Below, piece after piece: positions 7,099-12,305 of a DNA stretch of 13,075 nt (position 1 is its first letter; each line of letters opens with the position of its first letter). The stretch covers positions 1-13,075 of the forward strand of contig CAYIRQ010000028.1 in the NCBI GenBank assembly GCA_964365905.1, written 5' to 3'. The position numbers were made by a program, and so were the translations under genes. A model generated the notes under the pieces. That model saw nothing but the letters and a program-made list of their open reading frames with translations. It ran no database searches and was not told where the DNA came from. Source of the DNA: CAYIRQ01 sp964365905 (GTDB lineage Bacteria > Patescibacteriota > Gracilibacteria > Peribacterales > Peribacteraceae).

Positions 7099-7243
7099 GA
7101 CCTGCCACTCGTTGTTTCCCCTTCTCTTCCTTTGCCTCCGTACTACCATTCCACGCTGACAACACAGGCCGCTTACAATGCAACACTGTGATACCTGTCT
7201 TCATCGGCCTCGCCCGCCAGACCATTCCACATCACTTCACACT
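7099..7243 (+). promoter_or_regulatory. folB-folK intergenic region with possible promoter
   Basis: This 145-base gap contains TACAAT at 7174-7179, a good -10 match, but no well-spaced -35. An in-frame ATG at 7178 could extend FolK by 22 residues, but that extension is not like the family. I see no RNA gene or clear terminator. The gap suggests folK may have its own transcript start. Confidence 0.3.
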
Positions 7244-7789
7244 ATGATTACAGAAGCTCAACCACACCTGTGCTTTGTCGGGCTGGGCTCAAACATTGAT
7301 CCCGAAGAAAACCTCCAGAGAGCTGCTATGCTCCTGCGAAAAAAGTGGCCGGCGATCCGCTTTTCTTCGATGTACCGAAGCGCGGCGCGCGACTATGAGA
7401 AGCAGGAGGATTTTTTGAATGCCGTTGCGATGCTTGAAACAACAATGCCACCTGAGGAAGCCTTCGGTGCTCTGCAAGGAATGGAGAAAGAGCTTGGGAA
7501 GAAAACCCCCTTTCGTTATGGCCCACGAGTGATCGACCTTGATCTCTTGCTCTATGGGGAAAGCGTTCTGCCAAGTCCAAAGGAGTGGCTGAGCTCCTAC
7601 TCACTACCCACTACTCACTACCCACTGTTCGTGCCCCATCCGCGCATGCACGAGCGAAGATTCGTCCTCGAGCCGCTCTGTGAACTCCTTTCGGGGGATG
7701 CAATCCACCCCGCATTCCAAAAGACTTTCCAAGGATTTTTGCAGGGAGCAATGGAGCAGCGGTGTGACAAGCTTGCGCTTGCGCTGTAG
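7244..7789 (+). CDS. folK: 2-amino-4-hydroxy-6-hydroxymethyldihydropteridine pyrophosphokinase (FolK)
   Basis: This enzyme transfers pyrophosphate from ATP to 6-hydroxymethyl-7,8-dihydropterin, the step after FolB. In the 181-residue form, the HPPK features are GLGSN (13-17, near the N-terminus), the acceptor-loop region RSAARDYEKQEDFLNAV, RYGPRVIDLDLLLYG with the two metal-binding Asp residues (98 and 100), and the HPRMHERRFVLEPL signature (132-145). I chose Met at 7244 because family members start just before the GLGSN strand; the open frame begins at 7178. Between the DLDLLLYG strand and the HPRMHER motif lies a short extra loop (about 115-128) encoded by a perfect 14-base tandem repeat. 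The segment after residue 150 is a normal C-terminal extension. Confidence 0.93.
   Translation: MITEAQPHLCFVGLGSNIDPEENLQRAAMLLRKKWPAIRFSSMYRSAARDYEKQEDFLNAVAMLETTMPPEEAFGALQGMEKELGKKTPFRYGPRVIDLDLLLYGESVLPSPKEWLSSYSLPTTHYPLFVPHPRMHERRFVLEPLCELLSGDAIHPAFQKTFQGFLQGAMEQRCDKLALAL
7597..7624 (+). repeat. Two perfect copies of a 14-base repeat inside folK
   Basis: CTACTCACTACCCA occurs at 7597-7610 and again at 7611-7624. Because 14 is not a multiple of 3, the copies are read in different frames, giving the loop residues YSLPTTHYPL. It sits in a surface loop of FolK where length variation is likely to be tolerated. The pattern looks like a young minisatellite insertion. Confidence 0.85.
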
Positions 7790-7790
7790 G

Positions 7791-7851
7791 TGTCATCCTG
7801 AGCCCGTCGAAGGACGACACTGCGTCATGGTTCGACGAGCTCACCATGACA
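7791..7851. repeat. REP-like double hairpin (inverted pair), possible folK terminator
   Basis: Two hairpins stand back to back. Hairpin 1 has arms 7792-7799 and 7811-7818 (7 of 8 paired) and an 11-base loop. Hairpin 2 has arms 7824-7831 and 7843-7850 (8 of 8 paired) and an 11-base loop. The second loop is the reverse complement of the first at 10 of 11 positions. The stems differ by a CC/GG to GG/CC swap in both arms, so pairing is kept. A run of five T (7853-7857) follows hairpin 2, which would suit an intrinsic terminator on the plus strand. The TCATCCTGAGC...TCGAAGG core resembles short palindromic repeats I recall from many bacterial genomes; no database check was possible. Confidence 0.75.
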
Positions 7852-7896
7852 CTTTTTATAAAGTTCCAGATAGGGCTGTGCTACGCTTGTTTTCCC

Positions 7897-8451
7897 ATGC
7901 ACGATCCTGCTTCTGATTTCCTCCGTTCGATCGAGGCGCGCCATCGCGGAAAAAGTTTGGAGAAAACTCCTCTGCGCTGGCGCAAGGCCATGGAGTTTTT
8001 CACGTCGGGTTACGACGCGGATATTGCGAAGATTGTGAATGGCGCAATCGATCCGATGGAAACGGAGGATCTCGTCCTCGTTTCCGGCATCGAGTTCTAT
8101 TCTCTCTGCGAGCATCACCTGCTCCCTTTTTTCGGGAAGGCGCACGTTGCGTATGTCCCCAATGGAAAGATCATCGGCCTCTCCAAAATTCCCCGCATCG
8201 TGGATGTCTTCGCGCGACGACTGCAGGTGCAGGAGCGGCTGGGGAGGGAGATCGCCGATGCGCTCACCAACATTCTCGAGCCGAAAGGGGTTGCCGTCAT
8301 GATCGAAGCGAAGCATCTCTGTATGATGATGCGCGGAGTGGAGAAGCAGCAGAGCATTGTGACGACGATGCGCACAACGGGCCTCTTCAAAGAGGATCGA
8401 GAGAGGAGACACGAGTTTCTGAGCTCTGTGCAACGGGGAGTTGGGGGTTGA
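7897..8451 (+). CDS. folE: GTP cyclohydrolase I (FolE)
   Basis: This enzyme converts GTP to 7,8-dihydroneopterin triphosphate and formate, the first step of folate-type pterin synthesis. In the 184-residue form the zinc ligands are Cys71 and His74 (SLCEHHLLPF) and Cys142 (HLCMMMRGV). Also visible are the GKAHVAYVPNGKIIGLSKIPRI block and the TTMRTTGLF C-terminal block, including the catalytic-region His residues. The N-terminus is shorter than in E. coli FolE (222 residues) but still holds the TPLRWRKAMEFF motif (cf. 'TP.RvaKam'). The open frame begins at 7846 inside the REP-like repeat; I prefer Met at 7897 because the preceding residues are unlike the family. It is the third folate gene in a row on this strand. 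Confidence 0.95.
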   Translation: MHDPASDFLRSIEARHRGKSLEKTPLRWRKAMEFFTSGYDADIAKIVNGAIDPMETEDLVLVSGIEFYSLCEHHLLPFFGKAHVAYVPNGKIIGLSKIPRIVDVFARRLQVQERLGREIADALTNILEPKGVAVMIEAKHLCMMMRGVEKQQSIVTTMRTTGLFKEDRERRHEFLSSVQRGVGG

Positions 8452-8475
8452 GGGAAAAAGAAAAAGGGGTATCAT
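8448..8475 (+). promoter_or_regulatory. Predicted promoter for the small membrane protein gene
   Basis: TTGAGG at 8448-8453 and TATCAT at 8470-8475 are separated by 16 bases. The -35 overlaps the folE stop codon (TGA at 8449-8451). The ATG at 8484 lies only 8 bases after the -10, so the transcript would have almost no leader. Confidence 0.45.
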
Positions 8476-8483
8476 GAGGCACC

Positions 8484-8798
8484 ATGAAGGTCCTCACGTC
8501 CATCGACCCGATCTCCACTGCGAAAATTGCGGCGATCCTTGGTGTCCTCTGGGCCGTCCTCGGTTGGGCAATGAGCAGTGTGGTGATCAGCCTCATCCAG
8601 GGATCAAGCACGGAGCTCTCCGACCTTCCTCCCAGCTTCTCCCTCGGCAGTCTCCTCTCGGGAATCGTGGGCGGCTTTATCGGTGGCGGCCTCTCCGGAT
8701 ACCTCGGCGGCCTCGTCTACAACTTCCTCGCACGCCACATCGGTGGCATCAAGGCTGTCGTCGATGAGGAACGGACCGTCGAATGGAAAGAGTCATAG
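8484..8798 (+). CDS. Small two-helix membrane protein (DUF3566-like?)
   Basis: A 104-residue protein with two predicted transmembrane helices, about 14-38 (AAILGVLWAVLGWAMSSVVI) and about 53-82. The second is very Gly-rich (GIVGGFIGGGLSGYLGG), which suits tight helix packing. The N-terminal motif VLTSIDPISTAKI resembles the 'DP.SvaKi' opening of small DUF3566-type membrane proteins; this is a resemblance by eye only. The C-terminus is charged and probably cytoplasmic. No catalytic residues are apparent and the role is unknown. It follows folE by 32 bases but has its own promoter-like sequence, so it need not belong to the folate unit. It is convergent with the HExxH protein gene, 19 bases away. 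Confidence 0.75.
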   Translation: MKVLTSIDPISTAKIAAILGVLWAVLGWAMSSVVISLIQGSSTELSDLPPSFSLGSLLSGIVGGFIGGGLSGYLGGLVYNFLARHIGGIKAVVDEERTVEWKES

Positions 8799-8817
8799 CT
8801 CATGGGAGGGATCGTTC

Positions 8818-9543
8818 CTACGCCGCAAGCGCATACTTCGTACTTCCAACTTCTTTTGCGAACTGTTGGAGTTTCCCTGCTCTTGAAAGCTCCATGACTC
8901 TTTCAGAATCGGACATCAAGCTGAGAACCTTGCGGTAGAGAGATTGGTACTTCAGAGAGAGTTTGTTGAAGCTCTGCGGAGCAACTTTCAACTGAGCTGC
9001 AATGGCGCCAGCTTCAATGAATTCATGTGCCGTGACGTTGACTCCTGCAACTTCAGCGTCGGGTTCCTTCTGTCCGACATGAAATTTCTCGTGTTCTGCA
9101 ACTCCTTTCGCCATCTCAACATCAATGAGATTCCCTTGGCCTTGGGTGTTGAGAGGAGCAAATGGATCGACTGTTTCTGTTCCTTGCTGACCAAGGTAAG
9201 CCTGTCCAGCAACTCCATCGGGGAGATCCTCCATCTGCGGGTTCACCTGTCCCATCGTCTGCTCAAGGTGCCCTGCTCCTTCGCGGAGGTGCGTTGCCGC
9301 GTCCTCGAGTGCAGGCATTGAGATCTCATCAGTGTGTCCTTTGAGGACCTGTGGAAGAACCTTCGGATTCTCAAGGGCGGCCGCCACCTCCTTCAACTCT
9401 CCCGTGAATGCACTCAGACGCCCGCCATCAACTTCTTCCGCCGTCGCGCCGTAGAGATCGCGTGCAATACGAAGAGATTCCATCATCCCCATTCTCCACG
9501 AGCAGGCTTCCGACGCCAGAACTTTCTCCACGAAGTACGACAT
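8818..9543 (-). CDS. Uncharacterised protein with HExxH metallopeptidase-like motif
   Basis: I do not recognise the family. In the 241-residue form (Met at 9543) there is no signal peptide or transmembrane helix. Residues 20-100 look helical. A Gly/Gln-rich segment (109-138) leads into NLIDVEMAKGVAEHEKFHVGQ, where His151-Glu152-x-x-His155 matches the zinc-peptidase HExxH motif. A second HExxE-like cluster follows at 173-177 (AHEFIEAGA), so Glu174 could be a third ligand as in gluzincins. The HExxHVxQ pattern also recalls DUF4157-type domains. The C-terminal 60 residues are helical and basic. The start is uncertain: the frame is open to a GTG at 9639, and Met codons also occur at 9492, 9486 and 9483. 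It is monocistronic, with gene ends facing the small membrane protein. Peptidase activity is inference from the motif only. Confidence 0.7.
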   Translation of the reverse strand: MSYFVEKVLASEACSWRMGMMESLRIARDLYGATAEEVDGGRLSAFTGELKEVAAALENPKVLPQVLKGHTDEISMPALEDAATHLREGAGHLEQTMGQVNPQMEDLPDGVAGQAYLGQQGTETVDPFAPLNTQGQGNLIDVEMAKGVAEHEKFHVGQKEPDAEVAGVNVTAHEFIEAGAIAAQLKVAPQSFNKLSLKYQSLYRKVLSLMSDSERVMELSRAGKLQQFAKEVGSTKYALAA

Positions 9544-9872
9544 GATAAATTTTTCGCCGCTCGCAAGCCTTTTTCCGGCTGCTTCCGAAGTGGGCCTCGT
9601 AGATGAAAAATGCCTCGAGCGCGTCTCTCTCGAGCTCACACGGCCAGAAAAGATTTTTCATGGACTCACTCGTCGTTTTCTCTTACAAAAGAGTGAAGAA
9701 AAAATATCTGACATGAGGAGAAGCAGATGAAAGTATTTCCGTCCGTCAAACTTTTTTTCTTTTCTGGAGTTGAACGTCTCAAGTCATCACAGCTCCGCTC
9801 GCCGCCTCTCCCTCATAGAGTAGCTCGTGAGGCACGGGCGCTTTTTTTCTTTTCTTCCCCCCTTCCGTCCTG
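9544..9872. other. Intergenic region upstream of two divergent genes
   Basis: This is about 330 bases between the HExxH gene (-) and the speD-like gene (+). It holds the possible 5' extension of the HExxH gene up to 9639 and a 15-base direct repeat, CTTTTTTTCTTTTCT, at 9751-9765 and 9841-9855. It also holds a weak hairpin, CCTCA/TGAGG, at about 9810-9831 just before the second T-tract, and a possible 48-codon ORF. No RNA gene is recognisable. Confidence 0.5.
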
Positions 9873-9873
9873 A
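9727..9873 (+). CDS. Possible small ORF (48 codons) upstream of the speD-like gene
   Basis: An ATG at 9727 is preceded by GAGGAG (9715-9720) with a 6-base spacer, one of the few good Shine-Dalgarno sequences in the window. The frame runs to a TGA at 9871-9873 that overlaps the ATG of the speD-like gene as TGATG. The peptide (MKVFPSVKLFFFFSG...) is Phe- and Ser-rich low-complexity sequence, with its T-tracts read as Phe, and resembles no known protein. It could be a leader ORF giving translational coupling, or a chance frame. Upstream ORFs regulate AdoMet decarboxylase in eukaryotes, but that is only an analogy. Confidence 0.25.
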   Translation: MKVFPSVKLFFFSGVERLKSSQLRSPPLPHRVAREARALFFFSSPLPS

Positions 9874-10376
9874 TGACGCACTTCCGTCCCCTCCACCGCC
9901 TGTTCCTCCTCGATGGGAGGCTGGAGGGTCTGATCGACGAAAGCAATCCCCGCAAGTTCTGTGAAGCGTATTTCGGAGAGCTGCTCGCAACGATCAAGAT
10001 GAAGCCGCTCGCTCCTCTCTCCGTTTCCCCGGCAACCGATCTCGAGGCTCCGGGCTTTTCCGCCGTCCAGGAGCTCACGACGAGCCACACGACCTTTCAC
10101 TATTTCTGGGAACCCCGCCGCAAAGATCCGAACCCCAACCTGCACCTCGACCTCTACAGTTGCGCTCCGTACGACTTCGGAGACATCATCCGCGTCGCCC
10201 ACAAGCACTTCTCTCTCGCGGAGTGGACGGCGAACTTCGTGGACCGCGATATGGATCCCCGGAAGCGCCTCTCCCTCGAGATTCGCGGGAAGGGCGACAC
10301 CATCCTCGAGCAGGTCGTTCTGACCTCGGGAAAGGAGGCTCTTCGTCCGATGCGCCGGATTCCGACTCTCGCCTAA
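9873..10376 (+). CDS. SpeD-like pyruvoyl-dependent decarboxylase homologue
   Basis: A 167-residue protein that I align by eye to prokaryotic S-adenosylmethionine decarboxylase (SpeD). FSAVQELTTSHTTFHYFWEP (62-81) matches the SpeD segment around 'ISESHLTIHTWPE', and LHLDLYSCAPYDFGDIIRVA matches 'AAIDLFTCG.. DPWKAF'. This places the pyruvoyl-forming Ser at 71, the processing His at 76 and the catalytic Cys at 97. The residue before the cleavage Ser is Thr70 instead of the usual Glu. SpeD self-cleaves to form a pyruvoyl group and normally makes decarboxylated AdoMet. Some SpeD homologues have been reported to decarboxylate ornithine or arginine instead. Here it sits 5 bases from, and convergent with, agmatine deiminase, with no spermidine synthase visible. 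Production of agmatine from arginine is therefore attractive but unproven. The extra N-terminus (1-28) and basic tail (after 125) are specific to this protein. Confidence 0.75.
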   Translation: MTHFRPLHRLFLLDGRLEGLIDESNPRKFCEAYFGELLATIKMKPLAPLSVSPATDLEAPGFSAVQELTTSHTTFHYFWEPRRKDPNPNLHLDLYSCAPYDFGDIIRVAHKHFSLAEWTANFVDRDMDPRKRLSLEIRGKGDTILEQVVLTSGKEALRPMRRIPTLA

Positions 10377-10381
10377 GCGAC

Positions 10382-11437
10382 TCAGTGCGTGGTTTCGGGA
10401 GCTGGCTGCTGCTGCGTTGCACAGTGGATGGATCCGTACCCCCAGACGAGCTCCCGGGAATCAATGCCGAGGACTTTCCGATCCGGGAAGCAGGACTGGA
10501 GTTTCGCGAGAGCAATCGCATCGGAAGGCTGACCGTAGATCGGAACGAGGACGACTCCGTTTCCAATGTAGAAATTTGCGTAGGTCGCGGCCATGCGCCT
10601 GCCCTCAAGGACAGAGACTCGCGGCATCGGGAGTTCGATCACCGTGAGTGGCGTGCCATCCTCGACCTTCATTCTTCGCAAGCGCTTCACGTTCTCCTGA
10701 AGAGGCTTGTAGTTGTCATCCCGGGGATCCTCCTCGATGACTGCGACCACGGTCACCTTCGCGACGAAGCGCGCGAGCGCATCGATGTGTCCCGTCGTGT
10801 CATCCCCCGTGATGCCGCTCCCGAGCCAGAGGATGTTCGACACCCCCAGGAAATCCTTGAGTTTTTGCTCAATGTCGGTTTTCCTGAGCGCAGGATTGCG
10901 GTCAGGGCTCAGAAGGCATGCTTCCGTCGTGAGAAGCGTTCCTGACCCATTGACATCGATCGAGCCGCCCTCGAGGACGATCCCTGTGTCGAAGCGTCGA
11001 AAGCGTGTGAGTGGCATCTGATTGGGGACGCCATTTCCCGGGAGGAGATCCGCGTATTTATTGCCATACGCGTTGTAGATCCACTTGGTGTACGCAATTT
11101 CCGCCTTACGCTTGATAAAGATGGGGCCGTAGTCCCGGATCCACACGTCCCCCGATTCGATTCTGTGGAAATGCACTTTCCCTTCGGGAATCTTTCTCGA
11201 TGTAAGTTTCTGTTGTGCGCGCTTCTCGATTGCAGCACTTGGCACGAGGAGTTCGACGATTTCGTGGGGGGTCAGTGCTTCGATGATTTTCGCAAACGCC
11301 TCCTCAGCGCCGTCGAGGTGCCCCGCCCATGTCTCGAGATTGTACGGCCACGCAAGCCACGTCGCTTCGTGCCGCTCCCACTCCGCAGGCATTCGAAAGC
11401 CGAGAGGAGAAGGCGTGCTAGGAGGAGAGATCGCCAT
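10382..11437 (-). CDS. aguA: Agmatine deiminase (AguA)
   Basis: Hydrolyses agmatine to N-carbamoylputrescine and ammonia in the cytoplasm. The 351-residue form begins MAISPPSTPSPLGFRMPAEWERHEATWLAWP, the usual AguA N-terminus, and shows WIRDYGPIF, LEGGSIDVNG, the GDDTTGHIDALARF motif (catalytic Asp/His of the guanidino-group-modifying fold), and the C-terminal GSIHCATQQQP with nucleophile Cys339. All catalytic elements are present and the length is normal. The open frame extends to 11614 but that part lies inside aguB; Met at 11437 overlaps the aguB stop by 20 bases, consistent with coupled translation. It is the third gene of the dhs-like/aguB/aguA unit and faces the speD-like gene. Peptidyl-arginine deiminase relatives share the fold, but the neighbour AguB makes agmatine the clear substrate. 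Confidence 0.95.
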   Translation of the reverse strand: MAISPPSTPSPLGFRMPAEWERHEATWLAWPYNLETWAGHLDGAEEAFAKIIEALTPHEIVELLVPSAAIEKRAQQKLTSRKIPEGKVHFHRIESGDVWIRDYGPIFIKRKAEIAYTKWIYNAYGNKYADLLPGNGVPNQMPLTRFRRFDTGIVLEGGSIDVNGSGTLLTTEACLLSPDRNPALRKTDIEQKLKDFLGVSNILWLGSGITGDDTTGHIDALARFVAKVTVVAVIEEDPRDDNYKPLQENVKRLRRMKVEDGTPLTVIELPMPRVSVLEGRRMAATYANFYIGNGVVLVPIYGQPSDAIALAKLQSCFPDRKVLGIDSRELVWGYGSIHCATQQQPAPETTH

Positions 11438-12284
11438 AGAGGGATGGTTTGCGCTCGTCGAGGAATCTCCAGGATTTCTGCATCTTTGCAACGTAGCCGA
11501 GGTCGAGGGTGACGAGGAGGGTGCGTTCCTGATCGCCTGCCTCCGCGATGACGAGACCGCCGGGGTTCGCAACGAAGGAGCCTCCCCAGAAATGCATCTT
11601 CCCTTCAGTTCCAACGCGGTTCACGGCAGCGACGTAGACGTTATTCGCAGCAGCATGCCCCACCTGTGCCGCCCGCCACATCGCTGACCAGTCCTCAGGG
11701 ATCGCAGGGTCGACGGGGGGAACATTCTCAGCTTCTGCAATCGCAGTCGGATACACGATGAGCTCTGCGCCTTTGAGGGTCGCGAGACGCGCCGCTTCGG
11801 GGAACCACTGGTCATAGCAGATGAGGGGAGCTACGTTGCCGAAGGGAGTCGCAAAGACACGAACCCCCGTGTCACCCGGCGCGAAGTACTCCTGCTCGTA
11901 GAAATCCGGATCATGGGGAATGTGGGTCTTGCGGTAGGTTCCGAGGAGTTTTCCATCCGGGCCAAAGAGAGGTGATGTGTTGAAATAGCGACCATCTGCT
12001 TTTTCGAAGATCGAACCACCGATGAGGACGATCCTCTGTTTCTGAGCGATTTCAGCGAGAGTAGCAGTCGTCGGGCCTGGAATGGGCTCCGCACGAGTGA
12101 AGGCGCTCGTATCGCCCTTGTACTGGCAAAAATAGGGCAGGAGAAAAAGCTCCGGGAGCACGACGATGTTCGCTCCTTTCCCTGCGGCCTCAGCGATCTT
12201 CTCCGCAGCCTTTTTCAGATTTGCAGCTGGATCAGCCGACATGGACATCTGAACAAGGCCAAGGGTGACCATTCGGTCTTTCAT
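11418..12284 (-). CDS. aguB: N-carbamoylputrescine amidase (AguB)
   Basis: A nitrilase-superfamily amidohydrolase that converts N-carbamoylputrescine to putrescine, CO2 and ammonia. The catalytic Glu-Lys-Cys triad is visible in the 288 residues: Glu45 (VVLPELF), Lys119 (TYRKTHIPHD) and Cys156 (LICYDQWFPEAARL). The CYDQWFPE context is characteristic of AguB rather than of other nitrilases, and FYEQEYFAPGD (128-138) and the C-terminal DERKPSLYGDLS are also family-like. Met at 12272 (MVTLGLVQM) is an alternative start. It begins 21 bases after the dhs-like stop and overlaps aguA, so the three genes probably form one transcript. With AguA it completes the agmatine-to-putrescine route. Confidence 0.95.
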   Translation of the reverse strand: MKDRMVTLGLVQMSMSADPAANLKKAAEKIAEAAGKGANIVVLPELFLLPYFCQYKGDTSAFTRAEPIPGPTTATLAEIAQKQRIVLIGGSIFEKADGRYFNTSPLFGPDGKLLGTYRKTHIPHDPDFYEQEYFAPGDTGVRVFATPFGNVAPLICYDQWFPEAARLATLKGAELIVYPTAIAEAENVPPVDPAIPEDWSAMWRAAQVGHAAANNVYVAAVNRVGTEGKMHFWGGSFVANPGGLVIAEAGDQERTLLVTLDLGYVAKMQKSWRFLDERKPSLYGDLSS

Positions 12285-12305
12285 ACACGTGAGGACGACG
12301 ACACT

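Noticed and set aside
7824..7850. T-loop-like GGTTCGA suggesting a tRNA
   Set aside because: There is no acceptor stem, anticodon arm or D arm around it; it belongs to the REP-like double hairpin.
7846..7896. 17-residue N-terminal extension of FolE
   Set aside because: It begins inside the REP-like repeat and does not resemble the family; Met at 7897 is a better start.
10160..10945. 261-codon plus-strand frame overlapping the speD-like and aguA genes
   Set aside because: It is an Arg/Asp-rich translation typical of an antisense or out-of-frame shadow in GC-rich DNA; both underlying genes have clear motifs.
11438..11614. N-terminal extension of agmatine deiminase (59 residues)
   Set aside because: It overlaps aguB in another frame and is Ser/Arg-rich shadow sequence; Met at 11437 gives the usual AguA N-terminus.
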